Shown piece by piece: positions 29,860-38,011 of a DNA stretch of 64,000 nucleotides (positions are counted from its first letter, which is position 1; each line of letters begins with the position of its first letter). Made by a program: the position numbers and the translations under genes. Under the pieces are notes generated by a model. That model saw only the letters and a program-made list of their open reading frames with translations. It did not search any database and was not told the DNA's origin. Source of the DNA: Vibrio sp. CB1-14 (GTDB lineage Bacteria > Pseudomonadota > Gammaproteobacteria > Enterobacterales > Vibrionaceae); the NCBI RefSeq assembly GCF_040412085.2, contig NZ_CP115920.1, positions 620,001-684,000 of the forward strand, read 5' to 3'.

Positions 29860-29946
29860 TACCTCTAACACCTTACCTTTTTCTCATCTTATTGCTAACA
29901 GCGACTTTCTTCTTGCTTTTGAGACGTGTAAAAAACGTGCCACTGT

Positions 29947-30004
29947 ATTAGACTTTAGTCTAATGCTGATTAAAACTTGACCTGTTAAGTGTAATCAGTA
30001 AACT
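29947..30004 (+). promoter_or_regulatory. Palindromic operator candidate plus promoter for the 43-codon ORF
   Basis: A perfect palindrome with 8-base arms, ATTAGACT and AGTCTAAT around TT (29947-29964), lies 12 bases before a TTGACC -35 (29977-29982). TAAACT, a 16-base spacer downstream (29999-30004), can serve as -10. The arrangement suggests a regulator-controlled promoter. The regulator is unknown; the convergent GntR protein is one candidate. Confidence 0.45.
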
Positions 30005-30127
30005 AGGCGTTCTTGGAGTAAGGTCACACTTTTGGGTTCACATTTTCTCCTTCCTCAAGAATGGAATTTACTTTTGATTGGACAGTATTCACTTGGATGT
30101 CAATGGGTTAGGTGATAGAGGTTTGTT

Positions 30128-30259
30128 ATGTACAATCACTTTTTGGTAAGGCTCACCGTCGGCGCTTTGGTCGTACTGGGCATCAAGTTGAGCGCATTAT
30201 ACTTTTTGCCTATGGTGCTTCTGCTCAACACGCATCACAAAGAATTCTTTGGATGGTAA
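30128..30259 (+). CDS. Putative 43-residue membrane microprotein
   Basis: This short ORF reads MYNHFLVRLTVGALVVLGIK and continues through LSALYFLPMVLLL to a polar end NTHHKEFFGW. It has one long hydrophobic segment (residues about 5-34), long enough for one span. AGAGG lies 8 bases before the ATG, a plausible promoter is 125 bases upstream and a strong terminator starts directly at the stop codon. These signals together make a real gene likely. I recognise no family and assign no function. An overlapping 65-codon frame (30112-30309) runs through the terminator and is less likely. Confidence 0.6.
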   Translation: MYNHFLVRLTVGALVVLGIKLSALYFLPMVLLLNTHHKEFFGW

Positions 30260-30288
30260 AAATCGGGGCTAGCCCCGATTTTTTGTTT
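30259..30288. terminator. Bidirectional terminator between the microprotein and the GntR gene
   Basis: Perfect arms AAAATCGGGGCT and AGCCCCGATTTT have essentially no loop and are flanked by A and T tracts. It serves the convergent genes on both strands. Confidence 0.9.
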
Positions 30289-30958
30289 AATTCATTTCGA
30301 TTTCGCTGACCGTTGGTTCGATGTCTTTCATCATATCATTGAGATATTGGGTCAGTTGCTGACGAGCTCCGTCGATGTCTTTATCGAGGGTCAGCTTCAT
30401 CATCTTCTCGTGCTCTTCAAGGTTAAACAGCTCTGAGAAAGCTTTAGGTGAGTGACTTAGTGAGATGCGGCGATAGCGTTTGACTTGTCTGATGATGTCA
30501 TTAAAAAAGTCGAGCATGTTCTTAGAGAAGCATCCGCTGAGCAAAGAACTATAGAAAGCTTCATGACGATCTTCCCATTCCTGCCAGTTAAAATTATCCC
30601 CTTGGAACTTAAAGCGAGATAGCTTGTGGAACTCTGTTAGGATCTCTAACTCCCAACTTTCGCTGCCTTGTTGGATTGACTTCTCTAACAGTACTGACGA
30701 GACAACCTTCAAGCTTTCATACAAATCATACAGCTCTAACTTTGAAATAGGCGCTACCCAGCAACCTTTTTGTGGTTCGAGTTTGACGTATTTAATCCAC
30801 GAAAGTTGAATCAGTGCTTCTCGAATAGGAGAGGCTCCTACGTTGTACTTTTCCTTAAGCTCAGCAACCACCAGTTTTTGGTTTGGCTTGAGCTCCCCCG
30901 ATAGAATATCCTGACAGATCATTTTAGCGACTTTGTCTGTCAATGTTGGGCTTGACAC
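30287..30958 (-). CDS. GntR-family transcriptional regulator (FadR/FCD subfamily)
   Basis: This 223-residue regulator has an N-terminal winged helix (residues about 8-72: LSGELKPNQKLVVAELKEKYNVGASPIREAL) and an all-helical FCD effector domain (about 80-215) that usually binds a small carboxylic acid and a metal. The WQEWEDRHEAFYSSLLSG segment is the typical D-x3-H metal-ligand region. Target and ligand are unknown. It is convergent to the microprotein and lies between it and pyk; no catabolic operon is next to it. Confidence 0.85.
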   Translation of the reverse strand: MSSPTLTDKVAKMICQDILSGELKPNQKLVVAELKEKYNVGASPIREALIQLSWIKYVKLEPQKGCWVAPISKLELYDLYESLKVVSSVLLEKSIQQGSESWELEILTEFHKLSRFKFQGDNFNWQEWEDRHEAFYSSLLSGCFSKNMLDFFNDIIRQVKRYRRISLSHSPKAFSELFNLEEHEKMMKLTLDKDIDGARQQLTQYLNDMMKDIEPTVSEIEMN

Positions 30959-31069
30959 GTTACACCTCTTAACTCAGAAAATAAAATCTGGAAACGCACG
31001 GCGGTATGCCGTGTTGTAAAGCATGTCTGATAGTACAGCGTGTTGAAAATTTGGGCAAGAAAATTATAA

Positions 31070-31097
31070 AAAAAAGAGGGCGTAAGCCCTCTTTTTA
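31070..31097 (-). terminator. Terminator of pyk
   Basis: Arms AAAAAGAGGG and CCCTCTTTTT enclose CGTAAG. It lies 30 bases past the pyk stop on the reverse strand. Confidence 0.88.
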
Positions 31098-31123
31098 TAG
31101 ATATTTTGTATATATCTTCGGAA

Positions 31124-32536
31124 TTATAGTACGTGAACAGACGCTGTGTTCGTTGTACCAGATGCTACTAGAGCACCAGAAACCATAACTACGATGTCGC
31201 CTTTCTTACCAAAACCAGACTCTAGAGCGTACTCTTTACCGTTTTTGTAGAACTCATCAGTGCTGTCGATTGAATCAACAAGAACTGGACGAACACCTTT
31301 AGTCAGAACTAGCTGTGCAGCTGTCTTAGAGTTAGTCGTTAGTGCAACGATGCTTGCTGTTGGGAAGTACTTACGTACAGAACGTGCAGACTTACCACCT
31401 TCAGTAGCAACGATGATTAGTGGAGCAGCTAGCTTCTCAGCTGTGTCTACTGCACCTTTACATACTGCTTCAGTGATACGTAGGCGTGGGCTGTCTAGAC
31501 GAGAACCTAGTTCAGCTTTTAGTGCACCGTCAGTACGGTTCGCGATTTGAGCCATGATAGTTACCGCTTCAACAGGGTACTTACCTTTCGCTGTTTCACC
31601 AGAAAGCATTACTGCATCAGTACCGTCCATGATTGCGTTCGCAACGTCACCCGCTTCTGCACGAGTTGGACGTGGGTTTTGAATCATAGAATCAAGCATT
31701 TGAGTTGCAGTGATAACAGTCTTACGTGCACGGTTACACTTCTCGATCATCATCTTCTGAGCGAAGATTACTTCTTCAGCTGGGATCTCAACACCTAGGT
31801 CACCACGTGCAACCATGATGCCGTCAGAAAGCTCAAGGATCTCGTCGAAGTTATCTACACCTTCTTGGTTCTCAATCTTAGAGATGATGTGGATGTTCTC
31901 GCCGCCGTTTGCGTTTAGCACGTCACGGATTTCTTTAACGTCTGCCGCTTTACGGATGAAAGATGCAGCAACGAAATCAACGCCTTGCTCACAACCAAAT
32001 TTAAGGTCGTTCTTATCTTTTTCAGATAGAGCTGGAAGCTGAACAGAAACGCCTGGAAGGTTAACACCTTTGTTTTCACCAAGTGCGCCGTTGTTAAGAA
32101 CTTTACACTTAACTTCAGTGTCAGTTGTAGAGATAACTTCCATTTCGATTAGACCGTCGTCTACTAGGATAGTGTTACCAGCAGAAAGGTCTTTTGCGAA
32201 ACCTGCGTAAGTTACAGCAACAGTGTCTTTGTTACCTACAACAGCGATGTCAGTTGTGAAAGTGAATTCTTGACCAGCTACTAGATCAACGTCGTTGCCG
32301 CCTTCTAGCTTGATAGTACGAATTTCTGGACCTTTAGTGTCTAGAAGAATTGCAAGTTGCTTACCTACGTTTGCCATTACTTCACGGAAGTTAGCAATAC
32401 GAGTGCCGTGCTCTTCGTAGTCACCGTGAGAGAAGTTTAGACGCATAACGTTCATGCCAGCGTTTACAAGCTCAGTTAGCTTCTCTACTGATTCAGTTTT
32501 AGGGCCAATCGTACATACGATTTTGGTCTTTTTCAT
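31124..32536 (-). CDS. pykF: Pyruvate kinase (type I, PykF)
   Basis: This 470-residue glycolytic enzyme converts phosphoenolpyruvate and ADP to pyruvate and ATP. It begins [20 protein letters not shown]. Motifs include [23 protein letters not shown], the signature [13 protein letters not shown] and [12 protein letters not shown], and [10 protein letters not shown]. Length and start match E. coli PykF (470 aa), the fructose-1,6-bisphosphate-activated form. Codon use is that of a highly expressed gene. The 530-base upstream region contains palindromes that may be operators. Confidence 0.96.
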   Translation of the reverse strand: MKKTKIVCTIGPKTESVEKLTELVNAGMNVMRLNFSHGDYEEHGTRIANFREVMANVGKQLAILLDTKGPEIRTIKLEGGNDVDLVAGQEFTFTTDIAVVGNKDTVAVTYAGFAKDLSAGNTILVDDGLIEMEVISTTDTEVKCKVLNNGALGENKGVNLPGVSVQLPALSEKDKNDLKFGCEQGVDFVAASFIRKAADVKEIRDVLNANGGENIHIISKIENQEGVDNFDEILELSDGIMVARGDLGVEIPAEEVIFAQKMMIEKCNRARKTVITATQMLDSMIQNPRPTRAEAGDVANAIMDGTDAVMLSGETAKGKYPVEAVTIMAQIANRTDGALKAELGSRLDSPRLRITEAVCKGAVDTAEKLAAPLIIVATEGGKSARSVRKYFPTASIVALTTNSKTAAQLVLTKGVRPVLVDSIDSTDEFYKNGKEYALESGFGKKGDIVVMVSGALVASGTTNTASVHVL

Positions 32537-33068
32537 GGAAGATACTCTCCGGTAAATATTATTACAATTTGAAAGTTAGTATTAGTCTCTCTAGAAGGCT
32601 AGGGATGCCCACAAATAATTCACGTGAGCTATCAATCTTTTCTCTAGTTTCGCTTCTTCTAGAAGTGAAAGTCTTTCATCAAGTTTAGTCATTTTATGAC
32701 TAAATGAGGCGCTTTCTAGGCCACTTTTTTGGCCGCTTACTAGGGTAATTCAGTAAGATTGCAAAAAAATAACCGCTAATTCTGTAATTTTTTTTCTTTT
32801 CGGGCACGAATTCTACCACCGAATTGATCGGATTTCACTGTGCATAAGTTGTTTTAGAGCAAGGTTTCGGCGCTTAAGATTTAATTTTTGGATCAAAATA
32901 AATAAACCGGATGAATCGACACCATTTGGTAACTTTTTTTCAAAATGGTTACCAATACGGTACATAATCCTGTCCATTGAAGAGGCTCATTGCTGGTGAT
33001 ATTGTGTACTCAGCATGGCTGTTTACTGTTCAAAAAGAGCCAGTTGGGATCGAGAGGTGCAGTAAAAT
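32537..33068. promoter_or_regulatory. Divergent pykF / HAD phosphatase regulatory region
   Basis: This is a 532-base gene-free stretch. Elements seen: a hairpin with arms TTTCGCTTCT and AGAAGTGAAA (32648-32670), a perfect palindrome TTTAGTCA-TTTTA-TGACTAAA (32684-32704), GGCC...GGCC arms near 32718-32733, and paired half-sites TTGGTAAC (32926-32933) and GTTACCAA (32948-32955), 22 bases apart, directly before a CATAAT (32963-32968) that could be the -10 of the forward gene. No gene is visible. Confidence 0.45.
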
Positions 33069-33737
33069 ATGGCTTCAAATCACATCAAATGTGTAATTTT
33101 TGATTGTGACGGTACGCTTATCGATAGCGAACGTCTATGTATACAGGCAATCGTCGAAGTACTTGAGGGTGTTGGCGTTCATGTTGATTATGTGAACGTG
33201 AAAGATCAGTTCCAAGGGGTGAAGCTTGAAAAGATTTTTGGCGAACTTATCGCTGGTAGTTCATTGCTTAGTGATGATGGCTTAACAGGACTTGTTCGGC
33301 ACTATCGTCAGCGCTGTCAGGAGCTGTTCACTGAGCAGCTAACGGTCATTGATGGCGTTTATGAGGTTTTAAATGAGCTCAAAGCCAACAACATTGCGAT
33401 ATGCATAGCGTCAAATGCCCCTCACGAAAAGATGGCGTTCACCCTGCCGCTGACAAAACTCGACCACTATTTCGAGGGCACGGTGTACAGCGCAATAGAC
33501 GCACATGCCTGGAAGCCAGATCCTAAACTTCTGCACTTTGTCATGGACAAAATGCAAGTGAGAGCAGAAGAGTGTCTATTTATTGACGACTCTCTTGTCG
33601 GTGTTCAAGCAGGCATAGGCGCACAAGTAACCACCTTGTATTTCTCACATGCAGAGCCTCATAAAAAGATTGAAATCGATAGCCCTTACCTACACTACAT
33701 TTCCGATATAAGACAATTGCTATCCTTTGTTCAATGA
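33069..33737 (+). CDS. HAD-superfamily phosphatase, YieH-like
   Basis: This 222-residue subfamily IA haloacid dehalogenase has motif I FDCDGTLIDSE (Asp nucleophile about residue 10), motif II IASNAP, motif III lysine in WKPDPKLL and motif IV FIDDSLVGVQAG. The FQGVKLEKIF segment and the overall pattern are closest to E. coli YieH, a 6-phosphogluconate phosphatase. Substrate here is not proven. It converges on the ArsC-ArsR fusion gene, 15 bases away, with no clear terminator between them. Confidence 0.82.
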   Translation: MASNHIKCVIFDCDGTLIDSERLCIQAIVEVLEGVGVHVDYVNVKDQFQGVKLEKIFGELIAGSSLLSDDGLTGLVRHYRQRCQELFTEQLTVIDGVYEVLNELKANNIAICIASNAPHEKMAFTLPLTKLDHYFEGTVYSAIDAHAWKPDPKLLHFVMDKMQVRAEECLFIDDSLVGVQAGIGAQVTTLYFSHAEPHKKIEIDSPYLHYISDIRQLLSFVQ

Positions 33738-33752
33738 TTTTCAAAGCATAGG

Positions 33753-34502
33753 TCAGTTGTGCTTGTCTGGGCGATTGGCAGATTGGTTGAGTAACTGATT
33801 AGCGGCGAGTAATTTGCTACGCATGCTGACAACAGATGCATCCAGTATGTCGATAGCCCATAGCGGTAACTTATCTGAGATGGAATAAAACGCCCATTGT
33901 CCTCGGCGTCGATCACTAACCACCCCACAGTTTCTAAGCACGCCAAGCGCTCTGGAGATCTTTGGCTGAGATTCTTGCAGCGCGTCGCACAACTCACCCA
34001 CGCTGAGTTCCACTTCGGTAAATATCATTAAGGTGATGAGAAGCCTTGTTTGGTCGCTCAGACACTTATGAATCACCAGTGGGTCAAAATCTAAATCATT
34101 GCTGTCACTGTGCACGGCCACAAACAGTTCGATTCGCTTGTACAGGTCATATAAAGAGGCGTCAAAAGAAGTCTCTGATAAAGAGGTGGGGGAGGGAAGA
34201 TCCCAAAACAGGCTCTCTTGGCTGTTTTCAAATACCCCGCATTCCTTATGCGCCGAGGAACATAGCGTGATGACATAATCAAAATGCTGTCCGTCGAACT
34301 CTTCTACCGACTTTGAGCGCAGACCCCCGCTATCAAAACCAGACTCTTTGAGTGTTGTTAGCGTTCTATTGTCGACATGACTTGGATTGCTACCAGCGCT
34401 AAATGCTTGGTATTGATCCGCATAATCTCTGTTGACGATCGCCTCTGCGAGCTGCGAGCGTGCCGAGTTTCCTCTGCAAACAAAGAGTATTTTTTTTGTC
34501 AT
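33753..34502 (-). CDS. Fusion of thioredoxin-type arsenate reductase (ArsC, LMW-PTP fold) and ArsR repressor
   Basis: This 249-residue two-domain protein combines an enzyme and a regulator. Residues 1-135 are a low-molecular-weight phosphatase fold with the P-loop CRGNSARS (Cys9, Arg15) and two further cysteines, Cys81 and Cys88, in LCSSAHKEC. These match Cys10, Cys82 and Cys89 of thioredoxin-coupled arsenate reductases. A WDLP acid loop follows at residues 100-103. Residues about 138-235 are an ArsR winged helix (LSVGELCDALQESQPKISRA) with a single cysteine in the alpha-3 region rather than CxC. I chose the ATG at 34502 because it follows GAGGA and fits the family start MTKKILFVC; an in-frame codon 24 codons upstream is unlikely. 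It may be an arsenate reductase that also binds ars DNA. It is divergent from arsR1. Confidence 0.82.
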   Translation of the reverse strand: MTKKILFVCRGNSARSQLAEAIVNRDYADQYQAFSAGSNPSHVDNRTLTTLKESGFDSGGLRSKSVEEFDGQHFDYVITLCSSAHKECGVFENSQESLFWDLPSPTSLSETSFDASLYDLYKRIELFVAVHSDSNDLDFDPLVIHKCLSDQTRLLITLMIFTEVELSVGELCDALQESQPKISRALGVLRNCGVVSDRRRGQWAFYSISDKLPLWAIDILDASVVSMRSKLLAANQLLNQSANRPDKHN

Positions 34503-34658
34503 GGTGTCCTCATCAAATCGGCTTGTACTAGCGCACACAATATTATGAAAGCTTATCGGTGCGAATGAAAGCATTGTATACCTCTGTTGTCCCTCAATCG
34601 TTTTAACCTGTATCGGCTACATTCTGTAAGAATCTTTTATGACAGTATAAAAAGATCC

Positions 34659-34710
34659 TTGACTCGCTCGTGATATTTTTTAATATATACGCATATCCAT
34701 ATATGAGTAT
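34659..34710 (+). promoter_or_regulatory. arsR1 promoter and operator
   Basis: TTGACT (34659-34664), a 16-base spacer and TAATAT (34681-34686) are followed immediately by an inverted repeat with 10-base arms ATACGCATAT (34687-34696) and ATATGAGTAT (34701-34710), one mismatch. The arrangement would let an ArsR dimer block RNA polymerase. The start codon of arsR1 follows 6 bases later, so the leader is very short. Confidence 0.7.
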
Positions 34711-34716
34711 TTAAAG

Positions 34717-35046
34717 ATGCTTCCACATGAGTTTTTTAAATTGATGTCTGATGAAACCCGTATTCGAACCCTACTTTGGGTATCGGCCAACGGCTCTGTC
34801 TGTGTCAACGATCTGGTGGAGGCATTGGGAGAGAGCCAACCTAAGGTATCGAGGCACCTTGCTATGCTACGACAAGCTGGTGTGCTCAAGGATACGAGGC
34901 AAGGGCAGCATGTCTTTTACAGCTTAGCTGAAGGATTGCCGGGTTGGCTTTATCGAACATTGAAAGGGCTTGAGCAATCGAACTGTTTGCAAAGCGCTTA
35001 TCAACTAAACTTTAACGAGCTTGCGTCATCATCAAACGATGCCTAG
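34717..35046 (+). CDS. arsR: ArsR-family repressor of the arsJ operon
   Basis: This 109-residue winged-helix repressor opens an operon with GAPDH, a phosphatase and ArsJ. Its recognition helix region is DLVEALGESQPKVSRHLAMLRQAG (residues about 32-55). It has only Cys29 (SVCVNDL) and Cys90 (SNCLQ), not the classical ELCVCDLC box, so its arsenic site would have to be built differently. It closely resembles the ArsR domain of the divergent fusion protein (shared ESQPK-SR and FYS blocks). No strong ribosome site is seen before the ATG; the leader from the predicted promoter is only about 20-25 bases. Confidence 0.88.
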   Translation: MLPHEFFKLMSDETRIRTLLWVSANGSVCVNDLVEALGESQPKVSRHLAMLRQAGVLKDTRQGQHVFYSLAEGLPGWLYRTLKGLEQSNCLQSAYQLNFNELASSSNDA

Positions 35047-35093
35047 GGCTTGACGGTACAACCGAATATTTTACGTAATTAAGAGATTAAGTT

Positions 35094-36098
35094 ATGGCGA
35101 TTAAAGTAGGTATTAACGGATTTGGTCGAATTGGCCGTTTGGCGCTTCGCGCAGCATTTGATTGGGACGAGCTAGAGTTCGTATTGATCAATGACGTTGC
35201 AGGTGATGCAACCACACTAGGTCACTTATTGGAGTTCGATTCAGTGCAAGGCACATGGCACCACGGCGTAACCGTGGAAGGTGATGAGCTTGTGGTGAAC
35301 GGCAAGCGTATTAAGACGACTCAAGAGCGTGATATCGACGCGATTGATTGGTCTGGTTGCGACGTTGTGATTGAAGCAACAGGTGTGCACCGTAAAACCA
35401 AATTCCTAAACAAATACCTCGACCAAGGCGTTAAACGTGTTGTGGTATCCGCGCCAGTGAAAGAAGAAGGCATTGCCAACATCGTTGTCGGTGTGAACGA
35501 TGAAATCTTTGATGCAGCAGCTCACCGAATCGTGACAGCGGCGTCTTGTACTACAAACTGTATCGCTCCAGTGGTGAAAGTGATCCACGAGAAACTCGGT
35601 ATTGAACAGTCGTCGTTCACGACTATCCACGATCTAACGAATACCCAGACTATCCTTGATGCGCCGCACAAAGATCTGCGCCGTGCTCGTGCATGTGGTA
35701 TGAGCCTTATCCCAACTACGACGGGCAGCGCAACAGCGATTGTTGAGATTTTCCCTGAGCTAAAAGACAAGATCAATGGTCACGCGGTTCGTGTACCTCT
35801 AGCAAATGCGTCACTAACGGATATCATTTTTGACGTGAAGCGTGATACAACGGCTGAAGAAGTCAACGCGCTACTGAAAGAGGCATCACAAGGCGAGCTA
35901 AAAGGTATTCTTGGTTTTGAAGAGCGTCCACTTGTGTCTATCGATTATCGTGGCGACCAACGCTCAACTATCGTCGATGCGCAATCGACTATGGTGGTCG
36001 GTACTCGCATGGTGAAAATCTACGCGTGGTATGACAATGAAATGGGCTATGCAACACGCACAGCTGAATTGGTTCGTAAAGTCGGTCTAGCGGGGTAA
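35094..36098 (+). CDS. Glyceraldehyde-3-phosphate dehydrogenase of the arsenate/ArsJ pathway
   Basis: This 334-residue GAPDH has the NAD-binding [17 protein letters not shown] at the N-terminus, the catalytic Cys152 in AASCTTNC and His179 in TTIHDLT. The [10 protein letters not shown] and [11 protein letters not shown] blocks are intact. In ars operons with arsJ, this enzyme joins arsenate to glyceraldehyde 3-phosphate and forms 1-arseno-3-phosphoglycerate, which ArsJ exports. Location between arsR and arsJ supports that role over a central glycolytic one. The next gene overlaps its stop by one base. Confidence 0.9.
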   Translation: MAIKVGINGFGRIGRLALRAAFDWDELEFVLINDVAGDATTLGHLLEFDSVQGTWHHGVTVEGDELVVNGKRIKTTQERDIDAIDWSGCDVVIEATGVHRKTKFLNKYLDQGVKRVVVSAPVKEEGIANIVVGVNDEIFDAAAHRIVTAASCTTNCIAPVVKVIHEKLGIEQSSFTTIHDLTNTQTILDAPHKDLRRARACGMSLIPTTTGSATAIVEIFPELKDKINGHAVRVPLANASLTDIIFDVKRDTTAEEVNALLKEASQGELKGILGFEERPLVSIDYRGDQRSTIVDAQSTMVVGTRMVKIYAWYDNEMGYATRTAELVRKVGLAG

Positions 36099-36595
36099 TG
36101 ATGATGCATCCAACATGGGAATTAAACGTAGATAACGCAGCGTTAGTGCTAACGCCTTGTCCAGGTACCAAAGAGGCGTCGTTAGACGACTCATTAGCGC
36201 AACTTAAAGAGCAAGGTGTCACGGTTATCGTGACTGCTCTGGATAATCACGAGATGGCAGAAGCAGGCGTGGCTGAGCTTGGAGAAAAAGCACAGGCGCT
36301 AGGCATCAAGTGGTTCCAAACGGCAATTGAAGATGACCGAGCGCCTGGCGCTGAGTTTGCTGCTAACTGGAAAGCGATCTCTCCAGAGCTTCATCAAGCA
36401 ATTGAAGCGGGCGAGAAAATTGTGATGCACTGCATGGGCGGCTCTGGTCGTACTGGCCTTCTTGCTGCAAACCTTTTGCTTGAGAAAGGTTGGGAACTTG
36501 AGACCATTCGCCGTGAAGTTCAGGCGCTACGCCCGGGCGCTTTCACAAAGCAGCCGCAAATTGACTACGTAGAGAAGCTTGCTGCGACTTTCTAA
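36098..36595 (+). CDS. Dual-specificity-type phosphatase in the ars operon
   Basis: This 165-residue protein has the cysteine phosphatase loop HCMGGSGRTG (Cys112, Arg118) and an upstream acid candidate in IEDDRAP (Asp79/Asp80), in the CDKN3/dual-specificity protein fold. Such a protein is repeatedly placed with GAPDH and arsJ in ars operons, but I know of no assigned function. A role on phospho- or arseno-metabolites is speculation. Three consecutive ATG codons follow GGGG; the first overlaps the GAPDH stop, and the second or third may be used. Confidence 0.75.
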   Translation: MMMHPTWELNVDNAALVLTPCPGTKEASLDDSLAQLKEQGVTVIVTALDNHEMAEAGVAELGEKAQALGIKWFQTAIEDDRAPGAEFAANWKAISPELHQAIEAGEKIVMHCMGGSGRTGLLAANLLLEKGWELETIRREVQALRPGAFTKQPQIDYVEKLAATF

Positions 36596-36628
36596 CCCGA
36601 GTCTCCTTAGCGAGTAAAATCAGCGAGT

Positions 36629-36652
36629 AAAGCCCTCTGATGAGGGCTTCTA
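36629..36652 (+). terminator. Hairpin between the phosphatase gene and arsJ
   Basis: Arms AGCCCTC and GAGGGCT enclose TGAT and are followed by TCTATT. The T tract is weak, so it may be a partial terminator or processing site that lowers arsJ expression. Confidence 0.45.
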
Positions 36653-36690
36653 TTCCTGAACCCTTATCCCTGTTATTAGGCAGAATAATT

Positions 36691-37911
36691 ATGTTGTCTA
36701 ACCTTAGCAAAAGCGTTCGCCAGTATATGCTGGTGACCTTTAACTACTGGAATTTCACCATTACCGATGGTGCCTTGAGAATGCTGGTGGTGCTTTACTT
36801 CCACGATCTCGGCTACAGTTCACTCGCCATTGCCTCACTGTTTCTTTTCTATGAGTTCTTTGGTGTGGTTACCAACCTTATTGGTGGATGGTTAGGGGCG
36901 CGTTTAGGCCTTAACCGAACCATGAACGTTGGTCTCGGGATGCAGATCTTTGCATTGTTAATGCTGGCCGTCCCGAGTGCTTGGTTAACCATCCCGTGGG
37001 TGATGGCGGCACAAGCGCTATCAGGTATTGCTAAGGATCTGAACAAGATGAGTGCCAAAAGTGCCATCAAGACCTTGGTTCCTGATGAGCAGCAAGGGGC
37101 GCTTTACAAATGGGTAGCCATTCTGACAGGTTCTAAGAATGCACTGAAAGGCGCAGGCTTCTTTATCGGTGGCTTATTGCTGTCTGTCCTGGGTTTCCAG
37201 TATGCCGTTGCAGCCATGGCGGCGGTACTGACACTGGTGTTTATTGGTAGCGTTATCAGCTTAGAAAGTGATATGGGTAAGGCAAAAGCTAAGCCTAAGT
37301 TTAAGCAGATCTTCTCTAAGTCAGAAAGTATCAATATCTTATCCGCTGCGCGTATGTTCCTGTTTGGCGCACGTGATGTTTGGTTCGTAGTTGCCTTACC
37401 AATTTATCTTGGTTCTGTCTTTGGTTGGGATCATACCTTGGTAGGGGGATTTCTTGCGCTATGGGTCATCGCTTATGGCTTTGTCCAAGGTGTTGCACCA
37501 AAGGTTACCGGCAAGGCGCAGGGCAGAGTGCCAGATGGCAGTGCTGCCATGTGGTGGGCGTTAGCATTAGCCGTGGTGACAGGAATTATTGCATATTGTG
37601 TTCAGATGCAGTGGTATCCGCAAGTGGTTATTGTTGTGGGGCTATTGATTTTTGGCGCTATCTTTGCGGTCAACTCATCCTTACACAGCTATTTGATTGT
37701 GAGTTATGCAAAAGGCGATGGCGTGTCGATGGACGTTGGCTTCTACTACACGGCTAACGCGATGGGTCGTTTAATTGGCACCGTGTTGTCTGGTTGGGTG
37801 TTCCAAATGGCGGGTTTAGCGGCTTGCATGTGGGTGTCGTTTGCCTTCTTGGTACTGACGACTATTATCTCCATTAGCTTGCCAGGCGCGCCTAAAGCGG
37901 TTGCAGGATAA
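36691..37911 (+). CDS. arsJ: ArsJ organoarsenical efflux permease (MFS)
   Basis: This 406-residue major facilitator protein has about eleven to twelve hydrophobic segments. The N-terminus MLSNLSKSVRQYMLVTFNYW and the TDGALRMLVVLYFHDLGY block are typical of ArsJ. It exports 1-arseno-3-phosphoglycerate, which then breaks down outside the cell to arsenate, so the partner GAPDH is needed. I chose ATG 36691 (AGG upstream) because it matches the family N-terminus; the frame is open 17 codons further but without a ribosome site. A long hairpin containing an ars palindrome follows. Confidence 0.9.
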   Translation: MLSNLSKSVRQYMLVTFNYWNFTITDGALRMLVVLYFHDLGYSSLAIASLFLFYEFFGVVTNLIGGWLGARLGLNRTMNVGLGMQIFALLMLAVPSAWLTIPWVMAAQALSGIAKDLNKMSAKSAIKTLVPDEQQGALYKWVAILTGSKNALKGAGFFIGGLLLSVLGFQYAVAAMAAVLTLVFIGSVISLESDMGKAKAKPKFKQIFSKSESINILSAARMFLFGARDVWFVVALPIYLGSVFGWDHTLVGGFLALWVIAYGFVQGVAPKVTGKAQGRVPDGSAAMWWALALAVVTGIIAYCVQMQWYPQVVIVVGLLIFGAIFAVNSSLHSYLIVSYAKGDGVSMDVGFYYTANAMGRLIGTVLSGWVFQMAGLAACMWVSFAFLVLTTIISISLPGAPKAVAG

Positions 37912-37926
37912 CGGAATTGAATCAAA

Positions 37927-37967
37927 AAAAAAGAGTTAATCGTTAAAAGACGATTGACTCTTTTTCG
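37927..37967 (+). terminator. arsJ terminator containing an ArsR2-type palindrome
   Basis: A long stem is formed by AAAGAGTTAATCGT and ACGATTGACTCTTT (one G-T pair) around TAAAAG, followed by TTCG. Its upper part, AATCGTTAAAAGACGATT (37938-37955), is nearly the same palindrome as the operator 30 bases downstream. The last bases form the -35 (TTGACT) of the arsR2 promoter. Confidence 0.75.
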
Positions 37968-37999
37968 TTTCAGGCGTATGTTAATCGTCAAAAGACGAT
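37954..37999 (+). promoter_or_regulatory. arsR2 promoter and operator
   Basis: TTGACT (37954-37959), a 17-base spacer and TATGTT (37977-37982) are followed one base later by the perfect palindrome ATCGTC-AAAA-GACGAT (37984-37999). The same palindrome occurs, with small changes, at 37938-37955 and 38411-38426. Confidence 0.72.
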
Positions 38000-38011
38000 A
38001 GGGGATACACA

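Noticed and set aside
30112..30309. 65-codon forward frame in the sspB-GntR gap
   Set aside because: It reads through the perfect terminator hairpin at 30259-30288 and lacks a ribosome site; the overlapping 43-codon frame fits the signals better.
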